Shown here in pieces: positions 50,383-61,000 of a stretch of DNA of 64,000 nt. The position numbers and the translations under genes were made by a program. Source of the DNA: Magnetococcus marinus MC-1 (GTDB lineage Bacteria > Pseudomonadota > Magnetococcia > Magnetococcales > Magnetococcaceae); the NCBI RefSeq assembly GCF_000014865.1, contig NC_008576.1, positions 1,145,501 to 1,209,500 of the forward strand. The letters run 5' to 3'. Numbering within the stretch: position 1 is the first letter of the stretch; each line of letters opens with the position of its first letter. A model generated the notes under the pieces. The model was not told where the DNA came from. It saw only the letters and a list, made by a program, of their open reading frames with translations, and searched no databases.

Positions 50383-51786
50383 ATGGATGACCATGATACC
50401 ACAAAAAAGCGCATCGCCATCATTAACATGGGGTGCCGGGTTAATCAATTTGAAGGGGCGGCCATGCAGGCGGAGGCTGCCCAAATGGGCTACGTCAGCG
50501 CAACGGCAGATGAGACGGCTGAGGTGGTGATTGTCAATACCTGCTCGGTCACGGCCCAGAGCGATAGTCAGGCGCGTAAGCAGATTCGCCGTATCGCGCG
50601 GGAGAACCCCCATGCCCAAATATTGGTGACCGGCTGTTATGCCCAGCGCAATCCCCAACTGCTGGCGGAGCTACCCGGTGTGGCGCTGGTATTGGGTAAT
50701 CAGGAAAAACGCGGCATCGCCAAAGAGTTGGCCATCCTGGAAGCCAAACCCCTGGCGCAACCCGCCACCCAGCAAGTGGCCCCGATGCCGCGTACGCCCC
50801 TGCGCCAGAGCGGATTAGAACCCCTCGCGGAGGAGGCCCCCTTGCCACGCTGGGAAGAGGGGCCGCTGGTGGCTGCCGATGCCTTTAAAGGGCAGGCGCG
50901 TGCCTTTGTGCAGGTGCAAAATGGCTGCGATAAACGCTGCACCTTTTGTGTGATCCCGGCGTTACGGGGACCATCCCGCTCCCAATCCCCCCAGTGGGTG
51001 ATGGCGCAAGCTCAAAGCTTTTTGCAGGCAGGCTATCAAGAGTTGGTGCTTACTGGCATCGACCTGGGCAGCTATGGCCGGGAGCAGACGGGGCAGGGGT
51101 GGTCCTTGGCTCGTTTGGTGGAGCAGCTGCTAAGCCTGGATGGCTTGGCCCGTTTGCGGCTCTCCTCCATTGACCCGATGGATATGGAGCCAGCGTTGAT
51201 TGCGTTGATGGGGCGTGCGCCCAAGCTCTGCCCCCATCTGCATCTCTCCATGCAATCCGGCGATGACCAAGTGCTCAAACGCATGCACCGGGGCAGCACC
51301 CGGCAGGCCCTGCTGGAGCGGGTTGCTCAACTGCGGGCGGTGCGCCCCGAACTGGTATTGGGGGCCGATCTGATTGTGGGCTTTCCCACAGAATCCGAGG
51401 CCGCGTTTGAGCAAAGCTGTGACATGGTGCGCCGCTTGGAGATCTCACTGCTGCACATTTTTCGTTACTCGGCCCGACCCGATACCCCCGCAGCCGCCAT
51501 TCCCCGCCGTTTTCATGTGGAGGATACGCGCATTAAAGCACGGGCCAAACAGTTGGCCATGGTGGGGGGAGCGGTATGGCAACAGGTGGCCCAGCGGCGG
51601 GTGGGCTGTCATGACCGTGTGTTGGTGGAGCAGAGCGATGCCCAGGGGCGGTTATTGGGAAAAAATGACAGCTTTTTCGATGTGGTGGTGGAAAATACCC
51701 CTGCCACAGCTGGCACGCTGCTACCGGTGGAAATTGTGGGCTGGGATGCCGATGCCCGTCACCTGCTGGCGCGGGCGTTGAGCTAA
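50383..51786 (+). CDS. mtaB: tRNA t6A37 methylthiotransferase MtaB
   Basis: A 467-residue radical SAM methylthiotransferase. The N-terminal cluster cysteines are in INMGCRVNQFE, VNTCSVT and VTGCYAQRNP; the radical SAM motif is NGCDKRCTFCVIPALRG (CxxxCxxC), and the C-terminal TRAM-like domain ends DRVLVEQSDAQGRLLGKNDS. The GCRVNQ rather than GCQMN start and lack of a long linker place it in the MtaB group, which converts t6A37 to ms2t6A37 in tRNA-Lys; TsaE for t6A is also in this window. It contains an extra 50-residue segment (about 120-165) between cluster and SAM domains, which makes it longer than usual. Confidence 0.9.
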   Translation: MDDHDTTKKRIAIINMGCRVNQFEGAAMQAEAAQMGYVSATADETAEVVIVNTCSVTAQSDSQARKQIRRIARENPHAQILVTGCYAQRNPQLLAELPGVALVLGNQEKRGIAKELAILEAKPLAQPATQQVAPMPRTPLRQSGLEPLAEEAPLPRWEEGPLVAADAFKGQARAFVQVQNGCDKRCTFCVIPALRGPSRSQSPQWVMAQAQSFLQAGYQELVLTGIDLGSYGREQTGQGWSLARLVEQLLSLDGLARLRLSSIDPMDMEPALIALMGRAPKLCPHLHLSMQSGDDQVLKRMHRGSTRQALLERVAQLRAVRPELVLGADLIVGFPTESEAAFEQSCDMVRRLEISLLHIFRYSARPDTPAAAIPRRFHVEDTRIKARAKQLAMVGGAVWQQVAQRRVGCHDRVLVEQSDAQGRLLGKNDSFFDVVVENTPATAGTLLPVEIVGWDADARHLLARALS

Positions 51787-51861
51787 CCGCTTACACAAAA
51801 AGGGCTTATGCCGTTGGCAAAAATGGCCGAATCGGCCCTGTACCATGCAGGCTAAAGGCTT

Positions 51862-52154
51862 TTATCCACAGCTTTATCCACAGGGTGTGGATAACTGTGG
51901 AAAAACGGTGGAAAAACATCTCTTTCCCGCTAAATGGAGTAAATGGTTAAAAAATGGGCAAAAAGTTTATTGTTCTTATAAATTGGCAGGTTGTGGGGGT
52001 TATTCAGAGGTTTTCCACAGCCTCATCCACAGAAGCTGGGGAATTCTACCCGCTGCTGTGGAAAACCCGTTGGGGTAGGGGGTGCGTTGGTGGTGGCCCA
52101 AAAACGGGGGTTATCCACAGGTTTATCCACAGCTCTGTATAAAAATGTGGATAA
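51862..52154. other. DnaA-box cluster, candidate replication origin (oriC-like)
   Basis: Six exact TTATCCACA boxes (plus: 51862, 51874, 52111, 52123; minus: 51886-51894, 52146-52154), three TTTTCCACA boxes (minus 51896-51904, plus 52011, minus 52057-52065) and two one-mismatch boxes (52023 plus; 51907-51915 minus) in under 300 bases. Three modules each contain two direct boxes spaced exactly 12 bases followed by an inverted box. AT-rich stretches lie inside (about 51920-51990) and just after (about 52170-52225), where strands could open. No gene is present between 51787 and 52339. Such density is expected only of an origin or a DnaA-titrating locus; dnaA itself is not in the window. Confidence 0.75.
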
Positions 52155-52339
52155 CTTAGATGTGTACAATGGTGTTTTGATGAGTGATGCAACGATATGA
52201 AATATAATTATAAAATGAAATTTACCCCGCAAGCTTATTCCGACACGCGCCACACAGAACATGCCCCCGCAAGGGCTAAAACGGCGTTACCGGTTGCAGG
52301 GGCGATGATCTGTGTAAAGGCAGGATGCGCGGCTGCCAA

Positions 52340-53224
52340 TTAGGGGGTTAGGTAGCGTCGAATGCCCTCGGCAAAGGCTAATGGAGTAAAGGTAAAGGGA
52401 GTGGGCAACGAAGTGCCAGCGGCGCAGACATTGTGCTCCTGGGCCATAAGCATCTGGTCATAGGTGAGCGGGGGGTTGCTGAGCAGCACCTCAAAAATTT
52501 TACCCTCCAGCTTGAGCAGGGCAAAGGGTAGGCGTAGTTTAAAGCGCTTTTTATGCAGCGCATCCAAAATGTTCTCCATGATCTCTTGAAACGTGAGCTG
52601 CTGTGGACCACCCAACTCGTAGGTCTGGCCAAGGGTTTGGCGGTCTGTTAGGGCGATGGCAAAGCAGCGGGCGACATCCCCCACGGCGATGGGCTGCATG
52701 CGGTTTTGCCCATCCCCTAAGATAGGCACCATGGGAGAAAAACGGATCATGCGGGCAAATTGGTTTACAAAGTTATCCCCGGGGCCAAAAATCACCGAGG
52801 GGCGAAAAATGGTGTAGTCTAGGCCACTCTCCCGCACGGCGCACTCGGCTTGCCATTTGCTCTGGTGATAGCGGGCGACGGCATTGGCCCGGGTGCCCAG
52901 ACTGCTCATGTGGAGGAACCGTTTAACCCCTGCCTGCTTGGCCGCTTGCAGCACGTTTAGGGTGCCTTGGTGGTGAATCTCCTCAAAGCTACGGTGGCGC
53001 TGTTCGGCCAAAATACCCACCAGATGTATCACACACGTAACCCCCTCCATGGCCGTTTGTAGGGAGCTGGGGATCTGAATATCCCCTGCGACATACTGGA
53101 CCCCCTCTGGCGCGTGCCTTGCGGGTATATGACGGGCGAGGGCGCGAATTTTATGACCTTCAGAGACAAGTTGTTGAATGAGGGCTTGTCCAACAAATCC
53201 TGTGGCTCCGGTAATAAGTATCAT
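52340..53224 (-). CDS. Complex I NDUFA9-type NAD(P)-binding epimerase-like protein
   Basis: 294 residues from ATG 53224, preceded by gggagat. The Rossmann start is MILITGATGFVGQALIQQLV, the GxxGxxG motif of extended/atypical SDRs. VTCVIHLVGILAEQ and FLHMSSLGTRA..YHQSK correspond to the catalytic strand region; the YxxxK is present as YHQSK. FRPSVIFGPGDNFVNQFARM is the family signature of the NDUFA9/complex I 39-kDa group. In bacteria these proteins are of unknown function, perhaps in quinone or envelope metabolism. Longer in-frame starts to 53260 lack a ribosome site. The candidate origin lies beyond its 3' end. Confidence 0.88.
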   Translation of the reverse strand: MILITGATGFVGQALIQQLVSEGHKIRALARHIPARHAPEGVQYVAGDIQIPSSLQTAMEGVTCVIHLVGILAEQRHRSFEEIHHQGTLNVLQAAKQAGVKRFLHMSSLGTRANAVARYHQSKWQAECAVRESGLDYTIFRPSVIFGPGDNFVNQFARMIRFSPMVPILGDGQNRMQPIAVGDVARCFAIALTDRQTLGQTYELGGPQQLTFQEIMENILDALHKKRFKLRLPFALLKLEGKIFEVLLSNPPLTYDQMLMAQEHNVCAAGTSLPTPFTFTPLAFAEGIRRYLTP

Positions 53225-53793
53225 CGTCAAATCTCCCTGGATCATGTACTGGGGTAACACTTAACTTCGAGCATTTTTCTATAAAGGAGTTCCTGTATTT
53301 TTTATGCGCCAAATGGATTTTAAACACTCTTCACTCTTCCCAGGAATTCATCACCTGCTTTCTTAAAACATCCAGGACGTGGCCCCTGTTCCTTAAAATG
53401 GTGAAACGTGCGTTTGAAAAACACGCTGTTGAGCATGCTTGATGAAGAGATTATAATTATATCTATAAACATAAAATATTGATTTTATAGTGTGGTTTAT
53501 CGGTTTCCATGCAGGATACAGGGAAAATATGGCAATCTGTATCCGGCATAGTCATTAGATAAATTAAAAATACAAATATAATTATATGCATGGATTCATA
53601 TTGATTGATAATTGTTATTTACCTGAATCGGTGACTTTCTTTGGGGCGTGTTGACCGAACGCTTCTCCCAACACATCAACCCCTGTTTTTGCCCTCAGAA
53701 TATGGTCAGACCACTGTTTCCCGGCAATATGTGGCCAGATGCTGTCTCAGTTTACCCCGAACGCCCCCATTTTTCAATATCAAGGCGCAAATA
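53225..53793. other. AT-rich intergenic region left of the insertion sequence
   Basis: About 570 bases. 53440-53630 is much richer in A/T than the neighbourhood. No gene with a ribosome site is seen; a 108-codon plus-strand frame from 53641 lacks one and looks accidental. It should contain the promoter of the NDUFA9-like gene. The A/T bias and the neighbouring IS suggest acquired or decayed DNA. Confidence 0.4.
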
Positions 53794-55282
53794 CCCGGAT
53801 TAGCGTGCATTCACGCCGCCATTTCTGTGCTCTGTGATCATCCAACCAACAGCTTTCCAGGAGCAAATCGCTCATACACCCGTTCGAATGCGTCGAATGC
53901 AGGGCAATTCAGTCCAAAGCGCAATCGTAGCCGCCTTCCGCTTCTGACCAAGCGAGCGGCCAGATAGATCATCTCTTGGATAACCGTCTTCAAACGCCGA
54001 CGCTTAGCTGGGTGCCGCACTGGCCCATCTTTGCCCATCAGACCCAAAAGTCCGATCCACCGCAGGATATTGTAGGCAAATGCCGCCATTCCCATAACCA
54101 GGGCGTTGGTGGCAAACTTGCCCGACGGAAGCCGCTCCAAATCCAGGTCTGTCTTGAACTCGCTGTGAAATTGCTCTGATGTCCCGTGTGCCTTGTAAAG
54201 GGCAATGACATCCTCTTCCACCAAGTCCAGCGATGTCCACCAGCCCTCAACTTCCACATCGGGAACCAGCAAGCCTTGTCCGTGACGATCAATTCGGCGT
54301 TCAGTCACCTGCATCACGCGCCGGAACTGATAGCTTTGGCCCTCGTAGCTTTGCTCCTCAATGACGCTGAACCGGGAAACAAACTTTCCAGGACGTGTTT
54401 CAACCCAGCACTCTTCCTCTTCCGCCATGGCCAGCCAGGGTGTCATATCAGCGGTTCGGGGATTCCATTTGAGAATATAATCGGTATCCTCGTTTACCAA
54501 CGCCACACGCGTTTCCAGCGCATCGTGCCCGCTATCCAGGCGGACCAGTAAACGGTGACTGGCGCTCAAGCGGCGGGCTTGGGGCAACACACGCGTCAAA
54601 AAGGAAATAAATCCCTTCTGGCTGTGCTGTTTGCCCTCACGAAACTCCATCCCAACACACCAGCCCTCTTCCCCGAGGTAGGCCCCAATGGGCGCGAATC
54701 CGTCATGTCCCTTGTAGGTGCGGGAAACCCCCGCTTTCTTCGTGCTGGAGTTGTCCATAGGAAACACATCCATATCCAGCGCCACATGCCCGGTCACCAA
54801 GCACGTCACGGGAACTTCGGCGTTGACCAAAAAATCAACTGTGCAGCACTCTATTACAGACAACCACGATTCAGCCCCTTCATCCAGCCGCTGGCGCATT
54901 CTCGCAATGGATGGCACATGGGCTATACCAAGTGCCTCCATGAAAAATCGATTTTCTCTGAACTGTGCAATCGCCTCAAAGTCGCTCTTGCCCTGCAACA
55001 ACAAACCCAGGTAGCTGCGAGCAATGTCAGCATGGCTGATACCGTGTCGCAACGGCTGTGCTTTCTTCAATTCCTTGTCCAAATTCACATAGCGGTCCAG
55101 ACAAGCGCCTGCCAGTGCCAGACCACTGGTCGCCGTGTAGATCTCCTGCTCCGATTGCTCCAATTTGAACCGCTTCATCTCACCCCCTGGGTGAATCAAA
55201 AAACAGTTCATATAATAACAAATTTATCTGCTTTGCCATACGGTTGCAGGACGCAAACTAAAAATAAACTCACGGATCCAGG
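53794..55282 (-). mobile_element. IS1380-family insertion sequence (ends tentative)
   Basis: The transposase gene is intact. Possible terminal repeats are CCCGGATTAGCGTG beginning at 53794 and, read inward on the minus strand from 55282, CCTGGATCCGTGAG; they agree at about ten of fourteen positions. The expected four-base target duplication is not visible (AATA on the left, ATTT on the right), so either end may be placed wrongly or decayed. A palindrome GCGTG-CATT-CACGC lies at the left end. Confidence 0.45.
53838..55178 (-). CDS. IS1380-family DDE transposase
   Basis: 446 residues from ATG 55178 (MKRFKLEQSEQEIYTATSGL); an in-frame ATG at 55211 would add 11. IS1380-type blocks are present: an N-terminal region with GISHADIARSYLGLLLQGKS, DLDMDVF-like DALDMDVFPMDNSSTKK providing the first Asp, RLDSGHDALE the second, and the HSEFKTDLDLERLPSGKFATN region with the catalytic Glu and the downstream conserved C-terminal helices (NALVMGMAAFAYNILRWIGL). 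All three acidic positions appear to be intact, so the enzyme may be active. Cut-and-paste transposition with four-base duplications is typical of the family. Confidence 0.92.
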   Translation of the reverse strand: MKRFKLEQSEQEIYTATSGLALAGACLDRYVNLDKELKKAQPLRHGISHADIARSYLGLLLQGKSDFEAIAQFRENRFFMEALGIAHVPSIARMRQRLDEGAESWLSVIECCTVDFLVNAEVPVTCLVTGHVALDMDVFPMDNSSTKKAGVSRTYKGHDGFAPIGAYLGEEGWCVGMEFREGKQHSQKGFISFLTRVLPQARRLSASHRLLVRLDSGHDALETRVALVNEDTDYILKWNPRTADMTPWLAMAEEEECWVETRPGKFVSRFSVIEEQSYEGQSYQFRRVMQVTERRIDRHGQGLLVPDVEVEGWWTSLDLVEEDVIALYKAHGTSEQFHSEFKTDLDLERLPSGKFATNALVMGMAAFAYNILRWIGLLGLMGKDGPVRHPAKRRRLKTVIQEMIYLAARLVRSGRRLRLRFGLNCPAFDAFERVYERFAPGKLLVG

Positions 55283-55619
55283 ATTTATTTTTATCAAATA
55301 ATAGTTCAAAAGCGACAGCATATCTGGTATTAATGGCGCGTAGGTATAGGTAAGCATCTTATTGAAATATAGTGAAGTATTCTGAAATAATGTGAGATTT
55401 TTCGAGAAAGTTGACGGATATGATCCGTTTTTCAAGGGGTTGATTTTGTGAGTCATCGAATGTTTGGTCTCTCTCAACAGGAGGTCGTTTTTTGAGCACA
55501 CTCACGCCAGCATCCTGTGCCACTCCGGTTATGGGTAGGAGGGGCGAAGCGCCCTCACGCTTGGACCAATTGCTCTCCCTATCAAGCCAAACCACCGATT
55601 CAAGAAACGGTACTTTGTC
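55283..55619. other. Intergenic region between the insertion sequence and the efflux operon
   Basis: About 340 bases, AT-rich in its left half. A hairpin ACGGAT-atg-ATCCGT followed by TTTTT (about 55416-55435) looks like an intrinsic terminator pointing right. A second GC stem (GAGGGGC-gaa-GCGCCCTC, about 55539-55556) lies nearer the efflux gene. The efflux operon promoter should be here; I cannot define it. Confidence 0.4.
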
Positions 55620-56912
55620 ATGAAAAAACTCGCCCTTCTCTTTCTACTGTTCAGTCCGGTCTGTCATGCCGAAACCCTGAGCGATGTCTACCACCAAGCC
55701 TTGCGTTCTGGTCTGACATTACAACTGGATGATACCCGCATTCGCAGGGCCCAAGAGCAGCAGAAACAGGCTTTTTCGTAACTGTTGCCCTATGCCGGTG
55801 GCGAGGTTACGGCCAAACGCTACAAACAAAACACCCTGGATCATGATGGCTATAAAATTGATGGTTATGCTTTGCAGGTGGAGGTGCCCATCATCCACTA
55901 CAGCCACTATAAGGGTTACCAGCAGGCCAAAAAAAATGTGGAGCGGCTAACCCTCAGCCGCGAAGATACCGCCATGCAGCTCGCTTATGATGTGGCAACA
56001 GCCTATTTCCAGGTGCTGCTGGCGCAACAAGATCTGGAAGTCGCCCAGGCAGAAAATTTGGCCGTTACTCGCCTGCTGGAACGTGCCCAGGCCGAGTTTA
56101 AGGTGGGCCGGATCATTGTCACGGATCTTGAAGAGGCTAGGGCACGGGTGGATCTCTCCAATGCCCAACTGCTGGCCCTGGCGGAAACCCGCGAATCTCG
56201 ACAAGAGGCGCTGGTAGAGTTAATCGGCAAGCAGGTTGCCAGCCTGGCGGACCTTGAGCAAAGCTTTCCCCTCGATAAGCCCGAACAGGATGTCGCCTAC
56301 TGGATACAAAAGGCATTGGTCCGTAATCCCATGTTCCGGGTATTGGATGTCGCCGCCGAAGCGGCCCAGTTGGGGGCCGATAAGGCACGGGGTGGTCTCT
56401 ATCCCACCCTTTCTCTAAACGCCTCCCATAGCGTCTATAACAATACCGCCTCTGCCACTTGGTTGGGGGCCGATACCAACACCCAGGTCTTGGGTGTGAC
56501 CTTGAGCGTGCCCCTCTTCCAAGGAGGGCGGCCAGAGGCACAAATGCGCGAAGCGCTCTCGCAAAAGGATGAGGCCCAGCTTAAACGCGAGGATCTGTAC
56601 CGTAAAATTACCCGGCAAGTGGGGGATAGCTACCGTGGCGTGTTGACCGCGATTGCACGGGTAAACGCTCTCAAACAGGCGGAAAAATCGGCGCAAACCG
56701 CCTTAAAAACCACCCAAGCGGGGTTCACCGCCGGGGTGCGGACCATGTTGGATATTCTCAATGCCGAGCGGGCCCTGCGCGATACACAACGCCATTTAAA
56801 CGCAGCCCGTATTGGCTATGTTCTGAATACATTAGCGCTACACCGCGCAGCGGGTGAGCTCAACGGTGAACTCATGCAACGCATTAACAGTTGGTTGCAA
56901 AAGGGTGTCTGA
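55620..56912 (+). pseudogene. TolC-like outer-membrane efflux gene interrupted by an in-frame TAA
   Basis: A signal peptide (MKKLALLFLLFSPVCHA, residues 1-17) and the start of a TolC/OprM domain (ETLSDVYHQALRSGLTLQLD) read in frame for 53 codons to TAA at 55779-55781. The same frame continues without a break to 56912 with the rest of a TolC family protein (QQAKKNVERL..., VGRIIVTDLEEARARVDL, and the second repeat RTMLDILNAERALRDTQRHL). No frameshift separates the parts, so one nonsense codon disables the gene. Restart at a downstream TTG would yield a protein without an export signal. It is the first gene of the tripartite RND pump operon and lies next to an IS. A sequencing error is possible. 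Confidence 0.8.
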
Positions 56913-56961
56913 GCGGCGGCTTTAAAAGGCAATGACCAAACTTCTAACCAGGTGATGCTTC

Positions 56962-58047
56962 ATGAATCTCTATGTCAAATATCTCGTGCTGTCCGTTGCT
57001 ATGTGGGTGGGTCTATCATCCGTGGCCGCAGCTTCGTCTTTGGCAACCGTCACGGTTACCAAAACGCAGAGCCCCAAACTGCTCCCAATACCAGGCAATG
57101 TGGAGGCCATTAACCAAGCCACCATGACCGCAAAAACGGCGGGTACCATCGTGGAGTTAAACTTTGACGTAAACGATTATGTTAAAAAAGACCAGGTTCT
57201 GCTCAGCTTTAAGGGTAAGCGCAATCAGGCGGGCCTCTCTCAAGCCCAAGCCGGGGTCAGTGAAGCCGAAGCCCGTGTGGTCGAAGCGCGTAATGAGTAT
57301 AACCGGCTTAAATCGCTGTTTGATCAAAAGATGGTGACGGCCTCGCAAATGGATCAAGCGCAGGGTTCGCTGCAAGCGGCCCGCGCACGCTTGAACGCCG
57401 CCAAAGCAGGGCTCACCAGTGCCAGTGAAGGGGTGGATGACACGGTGCTGCGTGCGCCCTATTCCGGTTATGTGACGCAACGCTTTGTGCAACTGGGCGA
57501 AAATGCCAGCGTGGGGCAGCGGTTGTTTACGGGAATTTCGTTGGATGAGCTGCGGGTAATAACCAACATTCCGCAAAAATATGCGGATGTGGTGCGGGTC
57601 ACCCGCTCGGCGCTGGTGGAAATCTCATCCTCCTTGGCGCAGCAGGTAAGGCGCATACCCGTTAAGGATGTGGTGGTGTTCCCCGTAGCGGACCCCGCGA
57701 GCCGTACGGTGGGGGTGCGTATCAAGCTGCCCGAAGGCATACAAGGTATCTATCCGGGGATGCTGGTTAAAGTGTTTTTTGTCATCGGTCAGCAGGAAAA
57801 ACTGATCATTCCAGAATCCACCGTGGTACGGCGCAGCGAATTAACCGCCGTCTATGTCATGAACCCAGGGCAACCAGCACCCATGTTGCGCATGGTGCGC
57901 CTCGGCCAGGTAGATGAGGCTCAACAGGTCGAGGTGGTCTCTGGCTTATTGGAGGGAGATCTGGTGGTCAAGCAGCCTGCGCTGGCTACCCAGGTGGCGT
58001 TGAGTCACTACCAATCCATGCGTAAAAAGGATGCGATCCATGAGTGA
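56962..58047 (+). CDS. RND efflux periplasmic adaptor (membrane fusion protein)
   Basis: 361 residues with a signal peptide (about 1-25, MNLYVKYLVLSVAMWVGLSS...AAA). The first lipoyl half-motif is GNVEAINQATMTAKTAGTIV, a coiled-coil hairpin rich in Ala and Gln spans about 85-155 (AEARVVEARNEYNRLKSLFD), the second lipoyl half is DDTVLRAPYSGYVTQRFVQL, then beta-barrel and membrane-proximal domains follow. It links the inner-membrane RND pump to the outer-membrane channel. A lipobox cysteine is absent, so it is probably secreted rather than lipidated. It lies 49 bases after the OMP gene and overlaps the pump start by eight bases (ATGAGTGA), so OMP-adaptor-pump form one operon. Confidence 0.92.
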   Translation: MNLYVKYLVLSVAMWVGLSSVAAASSLATVTVTKTQSPKLLPIPGNVEAINQATMTAKTAGTIVELNFDVNDYVKKDQVLLSFKGKRNQAGLSQAQAGVSEAEARVVEARNEYNRLKSLFDQKMVTASQMDQAQGSLQAARARLNAAKAGLTSASEGVDDTVLRAPYSGYVTQRFVQLGENASVGQRLFTGISLDELRVITNIPQKYADVVRVTRSALVEISSSLAQQVRRIPVKDVVVFPVADPASRTVGVRIKLPEGIQGIYPGMLVKVFFVIGQQEKLIIPESTVVRRSELTAVYVMNPGQPAPMLRMVRLGQVDEAQQVEVVSGLLEGDLVVKQPALATQVALSHYQSMRKKDAIHE

Positions 58048-61000
58048 GCGATTGGGCCTATCGGGTAGCGTGGCTAAAAAATTTCAAAATTCGGAGATCA
58101 CTCCCCTGTTGGCCATTGTGGGTTTTTTGCTTGGGCTGTTTGCCATTGCCGTGACCCCGCAGGAGGAAGAGCCCCAGATCTCTGTCACCTTTGCCAATGT
58201 CTTTATTCCCTACCCTGGTGCCAGCGCGGCCGAAGTGGAGCAGACGGTGACGGTGCCTGCTGAGCAAGTGCTGTCCGAGGTCTCGGGGGTTAAACATGTC
58301 TACTCTTTCTCCCGGGATGGCATGGCGGTGTTGACCGTGCGCTATCGGGTGGGAGAAGACCAAAATGCGGCGATTTTGCGCTTGTACAACGCCATTTTTT
58401 CCAATGAAAATTTTCTGCCCCAGGGGTTGGGGGTGGGTAAACCCCTGGTCAAGCCCATGGGGATTGATGATGTACCCATCCTCTCCTTTACCCTATGGAG
58501 TGATGATCCGGCCATCAACGGTTATGAGTTGACCCAAGTAGCCCACTCTGTTGAGGCAGAGCTCAAGGGGATTGAAGGCACCCGTAAGGTCTACACGGTG
58601 GCGGATGTGGAGCGCGTGGTCAATGTGCAACTGGACCCCGTGCGGCTGGCCGGTTACGGTCTGACCATGGAGGGTTTGGCCAAAAGTTTAATGGGGGCTA
58701 ACCGTCATGGCCTGTCGGGCACCTTTGTGGAGGGCAATCAAGCCATCCCGGTTTATGCGGGGGATTTCCTCTCCAGTGCCGAGGAGATCGCCGATCTGGT
58801 TGTCGCTCAACATGAGGGGCGGTTGGTTCATCTCTCTGACGTAGCGGATGTCGAGTTGGGGCCAGATACGCCGAGTTCCTACGGTTGGTTTGCTACTGGG
58901 CCCTCGGCTTGGATAAAAGGGATTGAAAAGTCTGGACGTTATCAGTCTGTTACCATTGCGGTTTCAAAAAAGGAAGGCTTGAATGCGGTCTCGATCTCCA
59001 AGGCGGTCATCGCCAAGATGGACAATCTCAAGGGCTATCTGATCCCCGATAATGTGCAGGTGACCCTGACCCGCGACTATGGTGCCACCGCCGAAGCCAA
59101 GGCCAATAAACTGATTGGAAAACTTGGTTTTGCCACCGCCTTTGTGGTGTTGCTGGTGTTGCTCACCATGGGCTGGCGAGAGGCGTTGATCGTGGGGGTG
59201 GCGGTGCTGCTTACCCTGGCCTTGACCCTGTTTGGTAACTGGGCCTGGGGCTTTACCTTGAACCGGGTTTCGCTGTTTGCATTGATCTTCTCCATCGGTA
59301 TTTTGGTGGATGACGCCATTGTGGTGGTGGAAAATATTCACCGGCACATGCATGGCAGTACAAAAAAGCTATTGGATATTATTCCCAAAGCGGTGGATGA
59401 AGTGGGTGGACCTACCATCTTGGCTACCTTTACGGTGATTGCCGCCCTGTTACCCATGGCTTTTGTGACGGGCTTGATGGGGCCATATATGAGCCCCATT
59501 CCCATCAATGCCAGTACGGGTATGTTGATCTCTCTGGTGGTGGCTTTTGTAGTAACCCCCTGGCTTACCTATAAAGGCTTGAACGGGGTTCACAACAAGC
59601 ATTTGGCGGCCCACGCGGGTGCTGCGGTGGCCCATGAGGATGACGCCCCCCCCACGGAGGAGGTCTCTTCGGGTATGCTTAAATTGTTTCGTGGTATCTA
59701 TGGTCCGTTTGTGACCAGCAAGGTAGCTTGGTTTAACCGTACGGTGCTGGCCTTGGTGATGATTGGCTTGATCGCCGCCTCGCTTTATTTGGTGGTCAAT
59801 GGTTCGGTTATCCTAAAAATGCTGCCCTTTGATAATAAATCGGAGTTTCAAGTGGTGGTGGATATGCCTGAAGGGACCACCACCGAGGGCACCGCCGCCG
59901 TCATGGAAGCGTTGGGGGCCTATCTGATTACGGTACCTGAGGTGACAGATATTCAATCCTATGTGGGTACCGCATCCCCCGTTGGTTTTAATGGTCTGGT
60001 GCGGCAGTTTTACCTGCGTAAAGGGCCTAATGTTGGGGATATTCAGATCAATTTGGTGGATAAGCATCACCGCGAGCGCAAGAGCCATGATGTCGCCCGG
60101 GCGGTACGTCAGCCTCTTCAAGAGATTGGGGCGAAATATGGTGCCAACGTCAAGATCGTGGAGGTCCCACCCGGACCGCCGGTGCAGTCACCCCTAGTGG
60201 TAGAGGTCTACGGACCCAACTATGTCACCCAGATCGAATATGCCCAACAGATCGAAAAACTTTTCCATGCCACACCGGATATTGTGGATATTGACACCAG
60301 TGTCGAATCCCCAGCCAAGCGCATGCAAATTCGGGTAGACCGCAAACGGGCGGCTCAGTTGGGGGTGGATGCCGGATCGGTTATCAATGTAATTCAGAGC
60401 GCCCTAGAGGGGAAAAATGCGACCTATCTGCATGTGACCGATGCCAAGCAGGCGATCCCTGTGCGTATCTCCTTGCACGACGATTGGAAGCATAGTGTGG
60501 ATAACCTGATGGCCTTAAAGTTGGATTCTCATCTGGGTCAACAGGTGCCTTTAACCGAGGTGGTGCAGATCTCCTATGGCAAGATCAACCCGGTTATTCA
60601 CCATAAAAACCTCAAACGGGTGGTCTATGTCACCGGTGATATGGCGGGTGCAAAGGATAGCCCGTTGTATGGCTTGATGGAGATCGACAGTGCCATGGGG
60701 CAGATGCGTGCCCAGGGTGGTCAGGCCATGGAGCGCTTTTTTATCAAGCAGCCCAGCATGACCGCCGAGATCTCCACCAAATGGGATGGTGAGTGGCAGA
60801 TTACCTACGAGACCTTCCGCGATATGGGCATTGCCTATGGTATTGGTCTGCTGATGATCTATCTATTGGTGGTGGCACAGTTTCGCAGTTATGTGGTGCC
60901 CATCGTGATTATGATGCCCATTCCGCTCACCGTGATTGGGGTTATGCCCGGTCATGCGATCATGGGGGCGCAGTTCACGGCTACCTCTATGATTGGCATG

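Noticed and set aside
53641-53967. 108-codon frame overlapping the transposase 3' end
   Set aside because: Antisense overlap with the intact transposase and no ribosome site.
53794-55282. Confident IS boundaries with target duplication
   Set aside because: The candidate end repeats are imperfect and no matching four-base duplication flanks them, so the limits remain tentative.
55208-55501. 97-codon minus-strand frame upstream of the transposase
   Set aside because: AT-rich chance frame; its 3' end overlaps the start region of the transposase in a different frame and it shows no family features.
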